Shown here in pieces: positions 51,754 through 62,346 of a stretch of 64,000 nucleotides of DNA; position 1 is the stretch's first letter; each line of letters starts with the position of its first letter. Under the pieces are notes generated by a model. The model did no database searches. It was not told the DNA's origin and saw only the letters and a list, made by a program, of their open reading frames with translations. The position numbers and the translations under genes were made by a program. Source of the stretch: Ilyomonas sp963790435 (lineage in GTDB: Bacteria; Bacteroidota; Bacteroidia; Chitinophagales; Chitinophagaceae); the NCBI GenBank assembly GCA_963790435.1, contig CAWBOI010000003.1:372001-436000 (forward strand). Reading direction: 5' to 3'.

Positions 51754-54071
51754 TTATTGTAAAAACAAACTCACTTGTCTCGTTGAAAACGAATACGGAT
51801 AATCTTTCGCCTCAGTGCCTTTGGTTTTGTTCGGTTTTTCACCCATGATTAAATTGAATGTACCACCGTTTTGTATGTCGGTCTGGCTTATCCAGTTGTG
51901 CGTATAATCCTTACCATTTAATAAAGCACTTTGCACATAACGATTGGTATCGTTATTACCTTTTGCTGTGATAATAAACCTCTTGCCCCCATTCAATGTA
52001 AGGGTAGCTTTTGTAAATAGGGGCGCACCTAATACATACTGGTCAGTAGCAGGGCAAACCGGATAAAAACCCAATGCCGAAAACACATACCACGCCGAGG
52101 TTTGCCCGTTGTCTTCATCGCCGCAATAGCCATCGGGCGTTGCCTTGTACATTCGGTTCATTGTTTCGCGCACCCAATACTGCGTTTTCCAGGGTTCGCC
52201 GGCATAGTTGTACAGGTAGGTCATGTGCTGGATGGGCTGGTTGCCATGTGCATACTGACCCATGTTGGCAATCTGCATTTCGCGAATTTCGTGTATCACA
52301 CCGCCATAATAACTATCATCGAATGTGGGTGGCATAATGAAAACAGAATCCAACATCTTTACAAATGTTTCTTTGCTTCCCATTAAGTTGATTAAGCCCT
52401 GCATATCGTGAAACACGCCCCACGAGTAATGCCAGCTATTGCCTTCTGTAAACGCATCGCCCCACTTAAATGGATTAAATGGCGATTGAAACGAACCATC
52501 TTCATTTTTACCACGCATTAAGTTGTGTGAAGAATCAAACAAGTTCTTGTAATTGAGGCAACGCTTTGCATATACATCTATTTCAGATTGTGGTTTGCCC
52601 AACGCTTTACCCAACTGGTAAATAGTAAAATCGTCATACGCATATTCCAGCGTGCGGGCCGCATTCTCATTGATTTTTACGTTGTAAGGTACATAGCCCA
52701 GTTTGTTGTAATAAGCTACGCCGGTTCTGCCGGTGCCTTCCGGTCCTTCATTGTTAGCGCCATGCACCAAGCGCTTCGTACAACGTGTTGATATCGTAGC
52801 CACGCAAGCCTTTGATGTAGGCATCTGATAACAACAGAAGCCGAGTTGTTTCCTACCATCACATTGGCATAACCCGGACTACTCCATTCAGGCAAAAAGC
52901 CACCTTCTTTATAATCGTTAATCAGGCCTTCCTGCATCTCTTTGTTGATGCCCGGATACATCAAATTTAAAAACGGATACAGGGCACGGAACGTGTCCCA
53001 AAAACCAGTGCCGCCAAACAAGTATCCATCCATAGTTTTTCCGTTGTACGGACTCCAATGCACGGGCTTACCGCTTGCATTGATTTCATACAATTTGTTG
53101 GGAAAAATAACCATGCGATACAGGCAGGAATAAAACGTGCGAAGCTTGTCTTTATCATCACTTTCTACCAGCACTTTGCCCAGTACTTCGTTCCATTTTT
53201 GTTTTGCCTTATTTTTTACTGTTTCAAAATCATCGTTGCCTAATTCTTTCAAATTCTGTTCGGCTTGTTCTGCACTGATGAAAGAGGAAGCGACCTTCAT
53301 GTTTACTTTTTCACCTTTTGTTTTTATGGCAAAACCAACAACAGCACCTACATGGTTTTGCTGTAGTTCCAACGTGCTTCTTTCAGCTACGCTATCATGC
53401 CATGTATAACGGGTTGTGAATGGATGATCAAACACCATCACAAAATAATTTTTGAAATTGTTGTAATGCCCGGCAGAGTATCGCACCGAATAACCAATGA
53501 TTTTATTTTCTGATGGAATGATTTTAATGTAAGTGCCTTTATCAAATGCATCGGCAATTACAAATGCACTGTCGGTTTTAGGGAAGGTAAAGCGAAACAT
53601 GGCTGCACGTTCGGTTGGCACAATCTCGGTTGTAACATCGTGGTCGGCTAAGTAAACGCTGTAATAATACGGCGTTGCCACTTCAGCTTTGTGCGAAAAC
53701 CAGCTCGCCCTTTCATCTTCTTTAAAAGAAGGCTTTTTAGTAACGGGCATGATAGAAAACTGACCATAATCGTTCATCCACGGCGATGGCTGATGCGTTT
53801 GTTTAAAGCCCCTTATTTTGTCAGAATTATAAGTGTATTGCCAGCCGCTTCCCATGGGTCCGGTTTGCGGCGTCCACAGGTTCATGCCCCAAGGAACGCA
53901 AATGGCGGGAAAGGTGTTGCCGTTTGATAAGGAAGGCTTGGAATCCGTTCCCATCAAGGTGTTCACACAATCAACAGGGCTGCTGGTTGTGTTATTTGGT
54001 TGGGCGTTGATGGACAAGGCAATCGCCATTACCATAATCAGTGTAAGTAGTTTTTTCATAGGATGATTCAT
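51754..54071 (-). pseudogene. Second GH92 alpha-mannosidase, two frameshifts
   Basis: From ATG 54071 (signal peptide LLTLIMVMAIALSINAQP) GH92 sequence runs: DCVNTLMGTDSKPSLSNGNT, GFKQTHQPSPWMNDYGQFSI, FWDTFRALYPFLNLMYPGIN, FLPEWSSPGYANVMVGNNSA. The frame is lost near 52825-52832 (after SASVV). The next 20 codons (SDAYIKGLRGYDINTLYEAL) are in a third frame, then near 52768 a second shift restores LVHGANNEGPEGTGRTGVAY to the stop at 51754. Both are single-base insertions. The catalytic base segment reads GDEDNGQTSAWYVFSALGF, a Glu replacing one of the usual Asp pair seen in the first GH92. Repaired length is about 770 residues. Confidence 0.87.
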
Positions 54072-54135
54072 TGATAAAAATGGTGCAAAAACAAAGATGA
54101 ATAAAGTAAAAAATTTATCGCAAAATAATTTATCG

Positions 54136-56293
54136 TTACCAGTTGATTACAATGCTTCTGCCGTCGGATGCATTCATAAATTTCAGCAGGCATGTATGCG
54201 ATGCTTCATCCCAATCGAATGAAGCATTGTTAACAACATTGCCACCCGCGTTTTTTACTACAATTGATTGCGGCTTTGCAGGCAATAAAACACGCATCAC
54301 ATTGTTGGTGCTGTCAGGGCTTTTGGCAACGAATGAATAACTGTGTTTGCTTCTTTTTTCGCCATACATTCTTGCTGCAGCACACAGCACCTGCAGTGTT
54401 TGTTTATCTTTCATTCGTTTTAAATCATACAAAAAACTTTGCTGCCCCGGCTGCACTATCTTTTGAGATAAAATGGGCAGTGCAGGATTAAACAAATCTA
54501 TCACCGGACCTTGAATGATGAGCGGTTTATCGTTTCCATTTTCATCCATCACGGCGGCAATATCGTAAGCGCCTCTTTCAAGATAAAAATAATTTTTGGT
54601 TATCAGTTTGTTATTGCCTAATGCCTTATACGTGTGTTTTATTAACGCTACAAAAGCACTGTCTTTATTCGCTTCCAATACCAACTCTTTCGGGTCTTCT
54701 CTTACAATATAAACCTTGCCTTTGCCATATTGATATTGCGTTTTGATTATCGTCCCTTTTTATGTTCATTTGCTCAAACAAATGTTGGGACGGCGCAGCA
54801 TAATTCATCCCATTGGTATTCCACCACTCTTTCACTTTTTGAAACGGATCGTTGTCTCTTCCATAATAAATTAACGTGCCGCCGTTCTTTACCCAGGCTG
54901 CCAATTGCTTATGCACTTCGGGCGATTGGGGTTTCATGTTGGCATAGCTCATCACCAGCACTTTTGTATTTTGTAAAGTTGATGGATAAGCCAGATTTTC
55001 CATGTGCACGATGTCTGCCGGAATGCCGCGTTTAATTAATGGCAATATCATTCCATAAAAATCGGATAGCTGCGGGTCTTCATAACCTTCCTGTGTAGGA
55101 AAGCGTTGAAACATCATCGAATTGCCTGCCAATACGCCAATGCCTTTGCTGCCGTTAATTTTATTAGTTGATGCGGGCATTGTATTCAACGCATTTATCA
55201 TCACCTGCATCTGCGTTGCATAAGCCGGTGAGATGGGTTGCTTTTCAGCCATGCCTTCCACTTTAAATTTTCCTTCGTAAATGCGGTTGGGCCAGGGCAT
55301 CACTTCAAAATGCGATACGGTTGGATACAACAATTCGGCTGTAAACGTTGCTTCATAATTGCGTTTGTAATCATCCCACGAACGTGGCCGGTCTTCAATC
55401 GGGTCGGTTAAAAAATACATGGTACGACCCGTTGGCGCAGTCATGGAAAGCATCGAGCCATATTCCAAAAACGCGTTTTCAAACACGCGTTCTTTTTTAA
55501 TTCCGTTGTAATAAAGCGGCTCGCGCGAAGTGCCCGTCCACACTTGCGCAATGTAGCCATCCATGCCAGGAAGTGCAGCCAGACTGGCTTCTGGACTTAC
55601 AATTGACCACGAAGAATAATTGAGCAATGAATGTGTTGGAACAAAGCAACGGATGGTTCGGTTTTGTTTTTGCCCATATTCTTTGGCATACAAAAAAATT
55701 TCTTTCAACGCTTTAAAGTACAAATGATACTTGAGCTTGGAAGATAAATAAGTGGCTTCCGGCGACTCGTGCTGCGGCATCCAGGGGAATCCATAATAGG
55801 TTTGCCATTCGCGTTTAAAAGCTTCGCTGTAACCGGCACGAGCCCAAAACTCCGGTTCTTCTAAATAAATGGTGTTTACGCCTGCATCAATTACTTTTTT
55901 TACAAGCTCTTTAAAGTAAGCAATGTAAGTATCTGTGGGAACGGTGTAAGGCACGTTTCTTCCGTGCCCGATGCTATCGCCTTTGCGGTCCATCTGCCCT
56001 TCATCCAGATGATTTTTGCCATCCCATTTTCCCGAAAAATAATCCTGGTAATTGCCCCAGGCAACACCCGTCATAAACTGAACATTGTATCCATGTTTGC
56101 GGTATTCTTCCGCGCGTTGCTTGAATGTGCTATCATATCCATACACAATAGCTACATCGGAACGAACATCATAAGTACCTTTCCACGGCGCAGCTATTTG
56201 AAACGCTGTTTTATCACGCAAGGTATCTTTTGTTTGACCATAGCCTGCAAGCTGTACAAGCACGATGAGAATAAAGAGTAAAGTATATTTCAT
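54136..56293 (-). pseudogene. Secreted GH-A-like glycosidase with GATase-like domain, one frameshift
   Basis: From ATG 56293 the protein has a signal peptide (LLFILIVLVQLAGYGQ) and a TIM-barrel-like domain (residues about 40-330): GVNTIYLEEPEFWARAGYSE with a possible catalytic Glu pair, GMDGYIAQVWTGTS, and SHFEVMPWPNRIYEG with another Glu. A GATase-like domain follows (about 370-500; VLVMSYANMKPQSPEVHKQL, WVKNGGTLIYYG), then a C-terminal beta domain (in the second frame, 54136-54738). It resembles GH42-type enzymes in layout, but the family number is unsure. An A-run TTTT (plus strand 54741-54744) has lost one base; adding it restores QKTQYQYGKGKVYIVREDPK. About 718 residues if intact. It is the neighbour of the GH92 genes. 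Confidence 0.7.
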
Positions 56294-56436
56294 AGTGATG
56301 ATATTTCTATGGCATAAAGATGTAAGCACCAATACAATTTATTTATCAAAATTGATAGTGGCTACTCAGCTGTTGGAAGACAGAATTATAGCTTTCCGAT
56401 GATCCTTATTTCTAAAACATTGATAGAAACCGTAAC

Positions 56437-56583
56437 CGTCACTGCGAGGCACGAAGCAGTCTGTGCCCAAGAGTAAGCCATGTTTATATGATGTAAATCT
56501 GTTGGCTTTATTCATTCACAATTCACTACTCACAAACCACTTCATTATTTTAACCACAGACTGCTTCGTGCCTCGCAGTGACG
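56437..56583. repeat. MITE-like inverted-repeat element, copy 2
   Basis: CGTCACTGCGAGGCACGAAG (56437-56456) plus CAGTCTGTG is exactly complementary to 56555-56583: 29-bp perfect terminal inverted repeats, total length 147. The interior (TTTATTCATTCACAATTCAC) resembles copy 1 at 46960-47118. No open frame inside. The two copies bracket the frameshifted mannosidase region. Confidence 0.75.
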
Positions 56584-56728
56584 ATCGTAAAATTCATGCA
56601 AAAACAAACACTTTATCATAAACGGATAGTCAATTATAGCTTTATAGCCTATTTCCAAAATGGCAATCTTTGTTTTTGTCAATAAAATGAAAGTAGTACC
56701 AAACAAAAAAGAATCGAAAGAAAATGTT

Positions 56729-58051
56729 TTATTTTTTTCTGAAAAAAATTCTCAGCGGCACACCTGTAAAGTTGAAATGCTGCCGCAATTGGTTTTCTAA
56801 ATAGTTGCGATACGGCGTTTTAATGTCATCAGGATAATTGGTAAAAAAAGCAAAGGAAGGCACGGCTGTTGGCAGTTGTGTTACATATTTTATTTTGATG
56901 GAATTGCCCCGCACTACCGGCGCATGATAGGCTTCAATAGCTTTAAGCATTACATCATTAAGCTTGCTGGTAGGCACTTTGCGCGTTTTGTTTTCATACA
57001 CTTCCAATGCCATTTCCATTGCTTTGTAAATGCGTGTTTTTTCGTGCACCGAAATAAAAATAACGGGTACATCAGTAAAAGGCGCAAACTTTTCTTTTAA
57101 CCGTTTTTCATAGTCGCGTGCAGTGTTGGTTTCTTTCGTCATCAGATCCCATTTGTTTACCAACACTACAATGCCTTTTCCCTTACGTGCGGCAAGAGAA
57201 AAAATGTTTACATCCTGCGCCGTGATGCCTTTTTCGGCATCTAATAACAATAAGCAAACATCAGCTTCATCCATTGCTTTGATGGCTCGAATTACGGAGT
57301 AAAATTCAAGGTCATCTTTCTCTTTGCTTTTCTTGCGAAGACCTGCCGTATCAATCAACACAAACTCTTTTTGAAACATGTTGTAATGTGTGTGAATGGT
57401 ATCGCGCGTGGTGCCTGCAATGCTGCTTACAATGGTACGCTCCTCGCCTATCAACGCATTTAATAAAGAAGATTTCCCAACATTGGGCTGACCAATAATG
57501 GCAAACTTTGGTACTGCTTTTTCTTCATTATTTTCTTCTGCATCATATATTTTTTCTTCAGGAATCAACGATGTAATTTCATCCAGCAACTCGCCGGTAC
57601 CACTTCCAGTCATACTGCTTAAAAAATAAATTTTTTCAAAACCCAAACTATAAAATTCAGAGGCTTCCAGCAAGCGGTTGTTATTGTCAACTTTGTTTAC
57701 GGTAAGAAACACTGGCTTGGTTGCGCGGCGCAGCAAATCAGCCATCGCTTCATCCAATTCTGTAATGCCTGTGGAAGCATCCGTCATAAACACGATGGCA
57801 TCGGCTTCATCAATGGCAATGCGTACCTGCTTACGAATTTCCTTCTCAAAAATATCTTCTGTATCGGGCACAAAACCGCCGGTATCAATCACGTTGAACT
57901 GCTTTCCGTTCCAGTCGGCAACACCGTATTGGCGGTCACGCGTAACGCCGCTCACATCATCAACAATGGCTTTGCGTTGCTCTAACATGCGATTAAAAAA
58001 GGTGCTTTTGCCTACATTGGGTCTGCCAACAATGGCGAGGGTGTAACTCAT
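56729..58051 (-). CDS. der: Ribosome-assembly GTPase Der (EngA)
   Basis: The 440-residue protein has two tandem G domains and a KH-like C-terminus. First domain: G1 GRPNVGKSTFF, G2 VTRDRQYG, G3 DTGGF, G4 NKVD. Second domain: GQPNVGKSSLL, TTRDT, DTAGLRKK, NKWD. The end PLRIFFRKK closes the KH-like domain. Der acts in 50S ribosome maturation. I take ATG 58051 rather than 58060, because a -7 box TATTTTTG (minus, 58058-58065) overlaps the longer start. Confidence 0.96.
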   Translation of the reverse strand: MSYTLAIVGRPNVGKSTFFNRMLEQRKAIVDDVSGVTRDRQYGVADWNGKQFNVIDTGGFVPDTEDIFEKEIRKQVRIAIDEADAIVFMTDASTGITELDEAMADLLRRATKPVFLTVNKVDNNNRLLEASEFYSLGFEKIYFLSSMTGSGTGELLDEITSLIPEEKIYDAEENNEEKAVPKFAIIGQPNVGKSSLLNALIGEERTIVSSIAGTTRDTIHTHYNMFQKEFVLIDTAGLRKKSKEKDDLEFYSVIRAIKAMDEADVCLLLLDAEKGITAQDVNIFSLAARKGKGIVVLVNKWDLMTKETNTARDYEKRLKEKFAPFTDVPVIFISVHEKTRIYKAMEMALEVYENKTRKVPTSKLNDVMLKAIEAYHAPVVRGNSIKIKYVTQLPTAVPSFAFFTNYPDDIKTPYRNYLENQLRQHFNFTGVPLRIFFRKK

Positions 58052-58057
58052 AGCCGG

Positions 58058-58065
58058 CAAAAATA
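58058..58065 (-). promoter_or_regulatory. -7 promoter box TATTTTTG for der
   Basis: Fits TAnnTTTG and lies seven bases before the chosen ATG, which would give a very short or absent leader. Confidence 0.4.
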
Positions 58066-58112
58066 AGTTATCGGTGCTAAGTGGTGAGAAGCTTTCGCTT
58101 TTTTAAAGAATG

Positions 58113-58213
58113 GAACCAAGAAGACGCGAAGAAAAAAGCTTGCCGGTAGGTAGGTGACACAAAGTTTGTTTTTATTCTTTGTGAACCTTTGTTCCTTCGC
58201 GTTTTCGTGGTTC
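58113..58213. repeat. Palindromic repeat GAACCAAGAAGACGCGAAG family
   Basis: GAACCAAGAAGACGCGAAG (58113-58131) faces CTTCGCGTTTTCGTGGTTC (to 58213); inner GACACAAAG faces CTTTGTG. Related to palindromes at 10232 and 30196. It lies between der and the upstream protease gene. Confidence 0.6.
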
Positions 58214-58223
58214 AAACAACCTT

Positions 58224-61200
58224 TTACTTCTTCATAATTTCAAACGTTACCACACGGTCGGTGGTTTGCACTTTTACAATGTAAATGGCGCGGCTTAGGA
58301 ATGCCGTTAGGATTTCTTTATGCCCCTGCACAGTTGAGGTTGTGTTATAGACTACTCTTCCACTCATATCAGTGATCATGATGTTTACGCTTTGCGAAGA
58401 TGGATTGCCGAAATCCAGCAGCAGCTTATCTTTCATCGGGTTGGGATACATTTTAATCCATTGTGCAAGGATGGTTGTATCTGCGGGATAATTAATTCCG
58501 ATAATGGGGCTGTATGATGTATTGCCGTTACTATCTGTCTGCTTAATCCGATAGTAATACTTGGTTCCTTTGGTAATGCCCTTATCGTTGTATGTGTATT
58601 CGTTGGTAGCAGCGTTGTTAGCTGTTACTGAACCGATTTTGGTGAACGAAACACTATCAGTACTGCGCTGTACTTCAAAGGGTAACTCTTTGTTTTCATT
58701 TGCCGTTTTCCAATCAAGCAAAATGCTATTGTTTCCAGTTAATGCGCCGGTAAAAGAAATCCATGTAAAAGCTGACGAATCAAGCGTTGAATCAGTTAGC
58801 ATAAACTGCCCAAAGCCAGTAATCGTTGCCGTGTAAGTAATAAAGCCTTGTGTTGACAAACGATTGTCAACATAAGTTGGATAAATAACAACAACATCTT
58901 TAGAAGAAACATTGCCCGATAATGCAACGCCATTCCTTACTTTTAAAATTTTAAGATTTCCCGCTATTGTTCCCCAGGGAGTCATTTCATCTGCTGTAAA
59001 ATAAAAAGTGGCTGTGTAAGTGGTTGCATCTTCCGTAGCAGGTTTTATAGTAATTACTTTTTTTGTTCGGCTTACGCCAATACTATCTATTAACATACTG
59101 GCTTGGGTGTTTCCTGCTTCCGTAATTGCAGCGGTTACATTCGTTACGGTGGCGGAAACCGAATCAATGTCGGCGATGATTTTATTATTGGTACTTCTGA
59201 ATTTATTAATAAAAGCCGGCTGCACATCATACGCATAACTCGATGATACGGCGGTTTCAATGCTATAAGGTTCGCCACTTAGCGATACATCATCAATGTT
59301 CAGTCCCGGGTCGCCGCCATCCTTGAGCGTATCAGTTTCCCAATAAAATGCAATATTGAATTTTTTGCCTGTTACGCCCGAAGGAACCGGCAATGAAAGT
59401 GAAGCCGATTGCGTGCCATTGGTGCCATAATAAGGGCCACTGCCTGTTAATCCTTGTCCGCCCCAAAAGTACAGGCTGCCATCGCCAATGTCATACAAAA
59501 CATAACCATGATCATTCGCGCTGCCACGCACACTGTACTTAAATTTGAGCGAATCCAAAGAGCGGTATTGCAAGGGATTGATTTGCGGCGATAACAATTC
59601 AGCCACGCCAGCAATGCCTTTTGTGTAAGTGTTGGGTAGCGTGGTTTTGTTATTGGTGAGGTAAGCCGCTTTGCCACTGCCACCTGCATTTCCGTTGGGA
59701 CCTACAACGAATAAGTTAGGATAACCGCTTTGAATAAACGAACCCCAACCGGCAGGTACCAACGCACCAGCAGGAACAGTTTCAAAATGCTCGTCAATAA
59801 TATTCACTACACTGTTTCCGGCAAAAGCAATATTATCATCGTCATTTACAGTGATGGCAATGTTTTGCGAACCTGTATCTGCCACCACACCATTTCCGCT
59901 AATGGTATAACTGATGTTCAACGTTCTGTCGCCATCAACAGCGGCATTATCAATCAACCGAACAACAACAGATTTATAAGCATCGCCTTTTGCAAACGTT
60001 ACGGTTGGCGTTAGCAATTGGTATTGCGTGTTGTTTACTGCCGTGCCGTTTGTGTTAATGGTAACGGTGGCAGCATCTGTAGCCTTATACTCACAGTTTA
60101 ACAACAATGAGATGTCTCTGTATCTTGGATAGGTTCCCGTTGTGCCGGTTTCGGGAGTTGTAATTTCTCCTGTACAACCTGCAAACGCTATTTTATTGCT
60201 GCCGGTTATGGTTACAAAACCGACATCAGAATTGGGAAGATTGGTGCGGCGCGGGCTATACAGCAACACCGTTTGCATACGATCTACCTGGTCGGCGGTA
60301 AACGTGTTCAGCAGTTCATCATCTGTATAATCCATGTAGTTTTCGAACATTTCATCCGGTGTGCCGCAGGCATCGGGTTTGGGGTGAATGGGCGAGCCGT
60401 AATTGGCGGCTTCCTGCGTAGGTGTATCATCAACATAATCGTTGCCGCAGGTAGCATCGCCCCAAATATGCCGAAGCCCGAAATAATGACCAAGCTCATG
60501 CGATAATGTTTTGCCTTTGCCCCAACCCTGGTCGCAGGTTTGCGGGCGAAAAATGCTGCCTACTGTTGCATGGTCAATTACCACACCCGCAATGTTGTTG
60601 CTTTCCAGCGGACTGGCATCTAAGCCATCCAAAGTAGAAGCTACCGGAAAGGTTGAAAAGCCAAGAAGCTTGCCTGTGCCGCCATTATTCATTGCCGGTA
60701 CCAGCCATACATTGATGTATTTTTCAGGATTCCAGATCGTTTTGGGTTTAATACTGTCGGCTATGTAATCTCTCGACCAGCCTTTTGAGCCGGGCGCCTG
60801 CCAGGCGCGGCTATTGCGGTCAATTCGCTCAATGCCGGGTTCTGCCAAACTATTTCCGTTCGGGTCTTTTTGCGCCAGCACAAACTGTATTCCGGTGGCG
60901 GCCGCCACCTTATAAGGACTGTTGGATTGATTCGCGTAATCTTTATTCAGTTGTAGGATTTGTTGTTGTATTAACGCCTGCGAAATGTTGCTGCCATCGC
61001 CTTCTGCTTCACCATCGTACAACACATGAAAAATAATGGGAACCACGTATGGCTTCACCACTAAGTTTTCGGTTTGGCGTTCCAGCATTTTTGTTTTTAG
61101 CCATTTTTCGAAATGGGCATCTGTTTCGGCATTGGGGTTTTGTTTTCGCCCGATATTTATGCTCTCAGTAGTGTAACAGCGAATGACGGGCCGGCCGATA

Positions 61201-61283
61201 TTTTTAAGGGGTTTAATTTGCGCAGACAACTGTGCAATTGCTATAAATACCGTAAGAACAAAAAGGAGTAAATTTTTTTTCAT
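58224..61283 (-). CDS. Secreted M43-type metalloprotease with T9SS sorting domain
   Basis: From ATG 61283 the 1019-residue protein has a signal peptide (LLLFVLTVFIAIAQLSAQ), a pappalysin/cytophagalysin (M43) domain with zinc motif SHELGHYFGLRHIWGD (HExxHxxGxxH) and Met-turn ENYMDYTDDELL, a Calx-beta-like segment (TVTINTNGTAVNNTQYQLL), a concanavalin-like beta domain (about 520-660), a fibronectin-III-like region, and a Por C-terminal sorting domain (MYPNPMKDKLLLDFGNPSSQ; IYIVKVQTTDRVVTFEIMKK). It should cleave proteins outside the cell and be exported by T9SS. No other protease gene is near it. Confidence 0.92.
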   Translation of the reverse strand: MKKNLLLFVLTVFIAIAQLSAQIKPLKNIGRPVIRCYTTESINIGRKQNPNAETDAHFEKWLKTKMLERQTENLVVKPYVVPIIFHVLYDGEAEGDGSNISQALIQQQILQLNKDYANQSNSPYKVAAATGIQFVLAQKDPNGNSLAEPGIERIDRNSRAWQAPGSKGWSRDYIADSIKPKTIWNPEKYINVWLVPAMNNGGTGKLLGFSTFPVASTLDGLDASPLESNNIAGVVIDHATVGSIFRPQTCDQGWGKGKTLSHELGHYFGLRHIWGDATCGNDYVDDTPTQEAANYGSPIHPKPDACGTPDEMFENYMDYTDDELLNTFTADQVDRMQTVLLYSPRRTNLPNSDVGFVTITGSNKIAFAGCTGEITTPETGTTGTYPRYRDISLLLNCEYKATDAATVTINTNGTAVNNTQYQLLTPTVTFAKGDAYKSVVVRLIDNAAVDGDRTLNISYTISGNGVVADTGSQNIAITVNDDDNIAFAGNSVVNIIDEHFETVPAGALVPAGWGSFIQSGYPNLFVVGPNGNAGGSGKAAYLTNNKTTLPNTYTKGIAGVAELLSPQINPLQYRSLDSLKFKYSVRGSANDHGYVLYDIGDGSLYFWGGQGLTGSGPYYGTNGTQSASLSLPVPSGVTGKKFNIAFYWETDTLKDGGDPGLNIDDVSLSGEPYSIETAVSSSYAYDVQPAFINKFRSTNNKIIADIDSVSATVTNVTAAITEAGNTQASMLIDSIGVSRTKKVITIKPATEDATTYTATFYFTADEMTPWGTIAGNLKILKVRNGVALSGNVSSKDVVVIYPTYVDNRLSTQGFITYTATITGFGQFMLTDSTLDSSAFTWISFTGALTGNNSILLDWKTANENKELPFEVQRSTDSVSFTKIGSVTANNAATNEYTYNDKGITKGTKYYYRIKQTDSNGNTSYSPIIGINYPADTTILAQWIKMYPNPMKDKLLLDFGNPSSQSVNIMITDMSGRVVYNTTSTVQGHKEILTAFLSRAIYIVKVQTTDRVVTFEIMKK

Positions 61284-61494
61284 GGAAGAACAATTAGCCA
61301 TGGCTGTCTCTATAACGAAACAGATGAAATAAATTGTATTGTTGAAGTTTGTTTTCGATCAGATTACTGGTTTTATATTTCAAGCAAGTGTTGAACCTGT
61401 TTTCATTTTGTAGTTAAATCCAAACCAGGTTAAACACACAAGCATCACTGTTGTAAAACTTTCTTTGAATTATGTGCTGCCATCCAATAAAATT

Positions 61495-62142
61495 TTAAAT
61501 TCTGTTACACAGCCAGGTGATAAATTCTTTTGTTGTATAAAACAATTCATTTGGCTCCAACTCTTCTAATTTTTTTGGTTCAGCCGTCTCTGCCCACGCC
61601 GCTGCAACAACAGGAATCCCAACTTTTTTACTGGCTATAATATCACTGGGTGCATCGCCCACATAAATTATTTCATCTTTTTTAATATCTTTTAATTCAT
61701 TTAAGATGTGTTGAATACCTTCCGCTTTTCTGGCTCCTTTTGGTGATCCGGTTTCAACGATTTCAAAATAATGAGCAAGACTAAAGTACTGTAAAGAAAT
61801 TTCTGTACTGTGCTTTCCTTTGCCTGTTACCATTGCAATTCTAACTCCTTTATTTTTTAAGATGTCTAACATCTCAGTAATGCCGTCAAAAGTTGTAGAG
61901 CACATGTGGTGCAAACTTTTATAAAACGCCAGATAATCAGTTACTCCCTGGTCATAATCATCAGGTGCCAATGCCATGATTGTGCCCTCCTCCGAAGGTC
62001 CGAATGTTGCAATGATTTCAGCATCAGAAAGAGAACGTTTAATAAGAGGTTCAACAGATTGCCGGAATGCCCGGATGCAAAGCGGTAAGGTGTTAGCCAA
62101 CGTGCCGTCAAGGTCAAAAATCACAGCCTTAATTTTTTCCAT
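61495..62142 (-). CDS. HAD-superfamily phosphatase, phosphoglycolate-phosphatase-like
   Basis: The 215-residue protein has the HAD motifs: I VIFDLDGTLANTLPLC (nucleophile Asp), II MVTGKGKHSTE, III lysine in GSPKGARKAEGIQ, IV IYVGDAPSDIIASK. Cap domain about residues 17-85. It removes phosphate from a small molecule; the substrate of HAD group IA enzymes is not readable from these motifs. It stands alone. Confidence 0.88.
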   Translation of the reverse strand: MEKIKAVIFDLDGTLANTLPLCIRAFRQSVEPLIKRSLSDAEIIATFGPSEEGTIMALAPDDYDQGVTDYLAFYKSLHHMCSTTFDGITEMLDILKNKGVRIAMVTGKGKHSTEISLQYFSLAHYFEIVETGSPKGARKAEGIQHILNELKDIKKDEIIYVGDAPSDIIASKKVGIPVVAAAWAETAEPKKLEELEPNELFYTTKEFITWLCNRI

Positions 62143-62286
62143 ATCTTATAAAAGAATGTTTGATTTACAAACGCGTTTGGCGTTATCAACGCACAGCAAT
62201 TAAGTGAATAAAAATAAACATTTCAACAAATACAACCAGTTACGAATAGATGCAAAGCAATGGTTTTAAAGTAAAATATGTGCAAA

Positions 62287-62325
62287 AACAAAAAGCCGTC
62301 CGATAAATCGGGACGGCTTTTTGTT
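62287..62325. terminator. Inverted-repeat terminator AACAAAAAGCCGTCC
   Basis: AACAAAAAGCCGTCC (62287-62301) is exactly complementary to GGACGGCTTTTTGTT (62311-62325). The left arm continues the word GTGCAAAAACAAA (62280-62292). It lies after the lipoprotein gene at 62347 (minus) and serves that strand. Confidence 0.78.
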
Positions 62326-62346
62326 CATACTCAAAACAAAGTTTGT

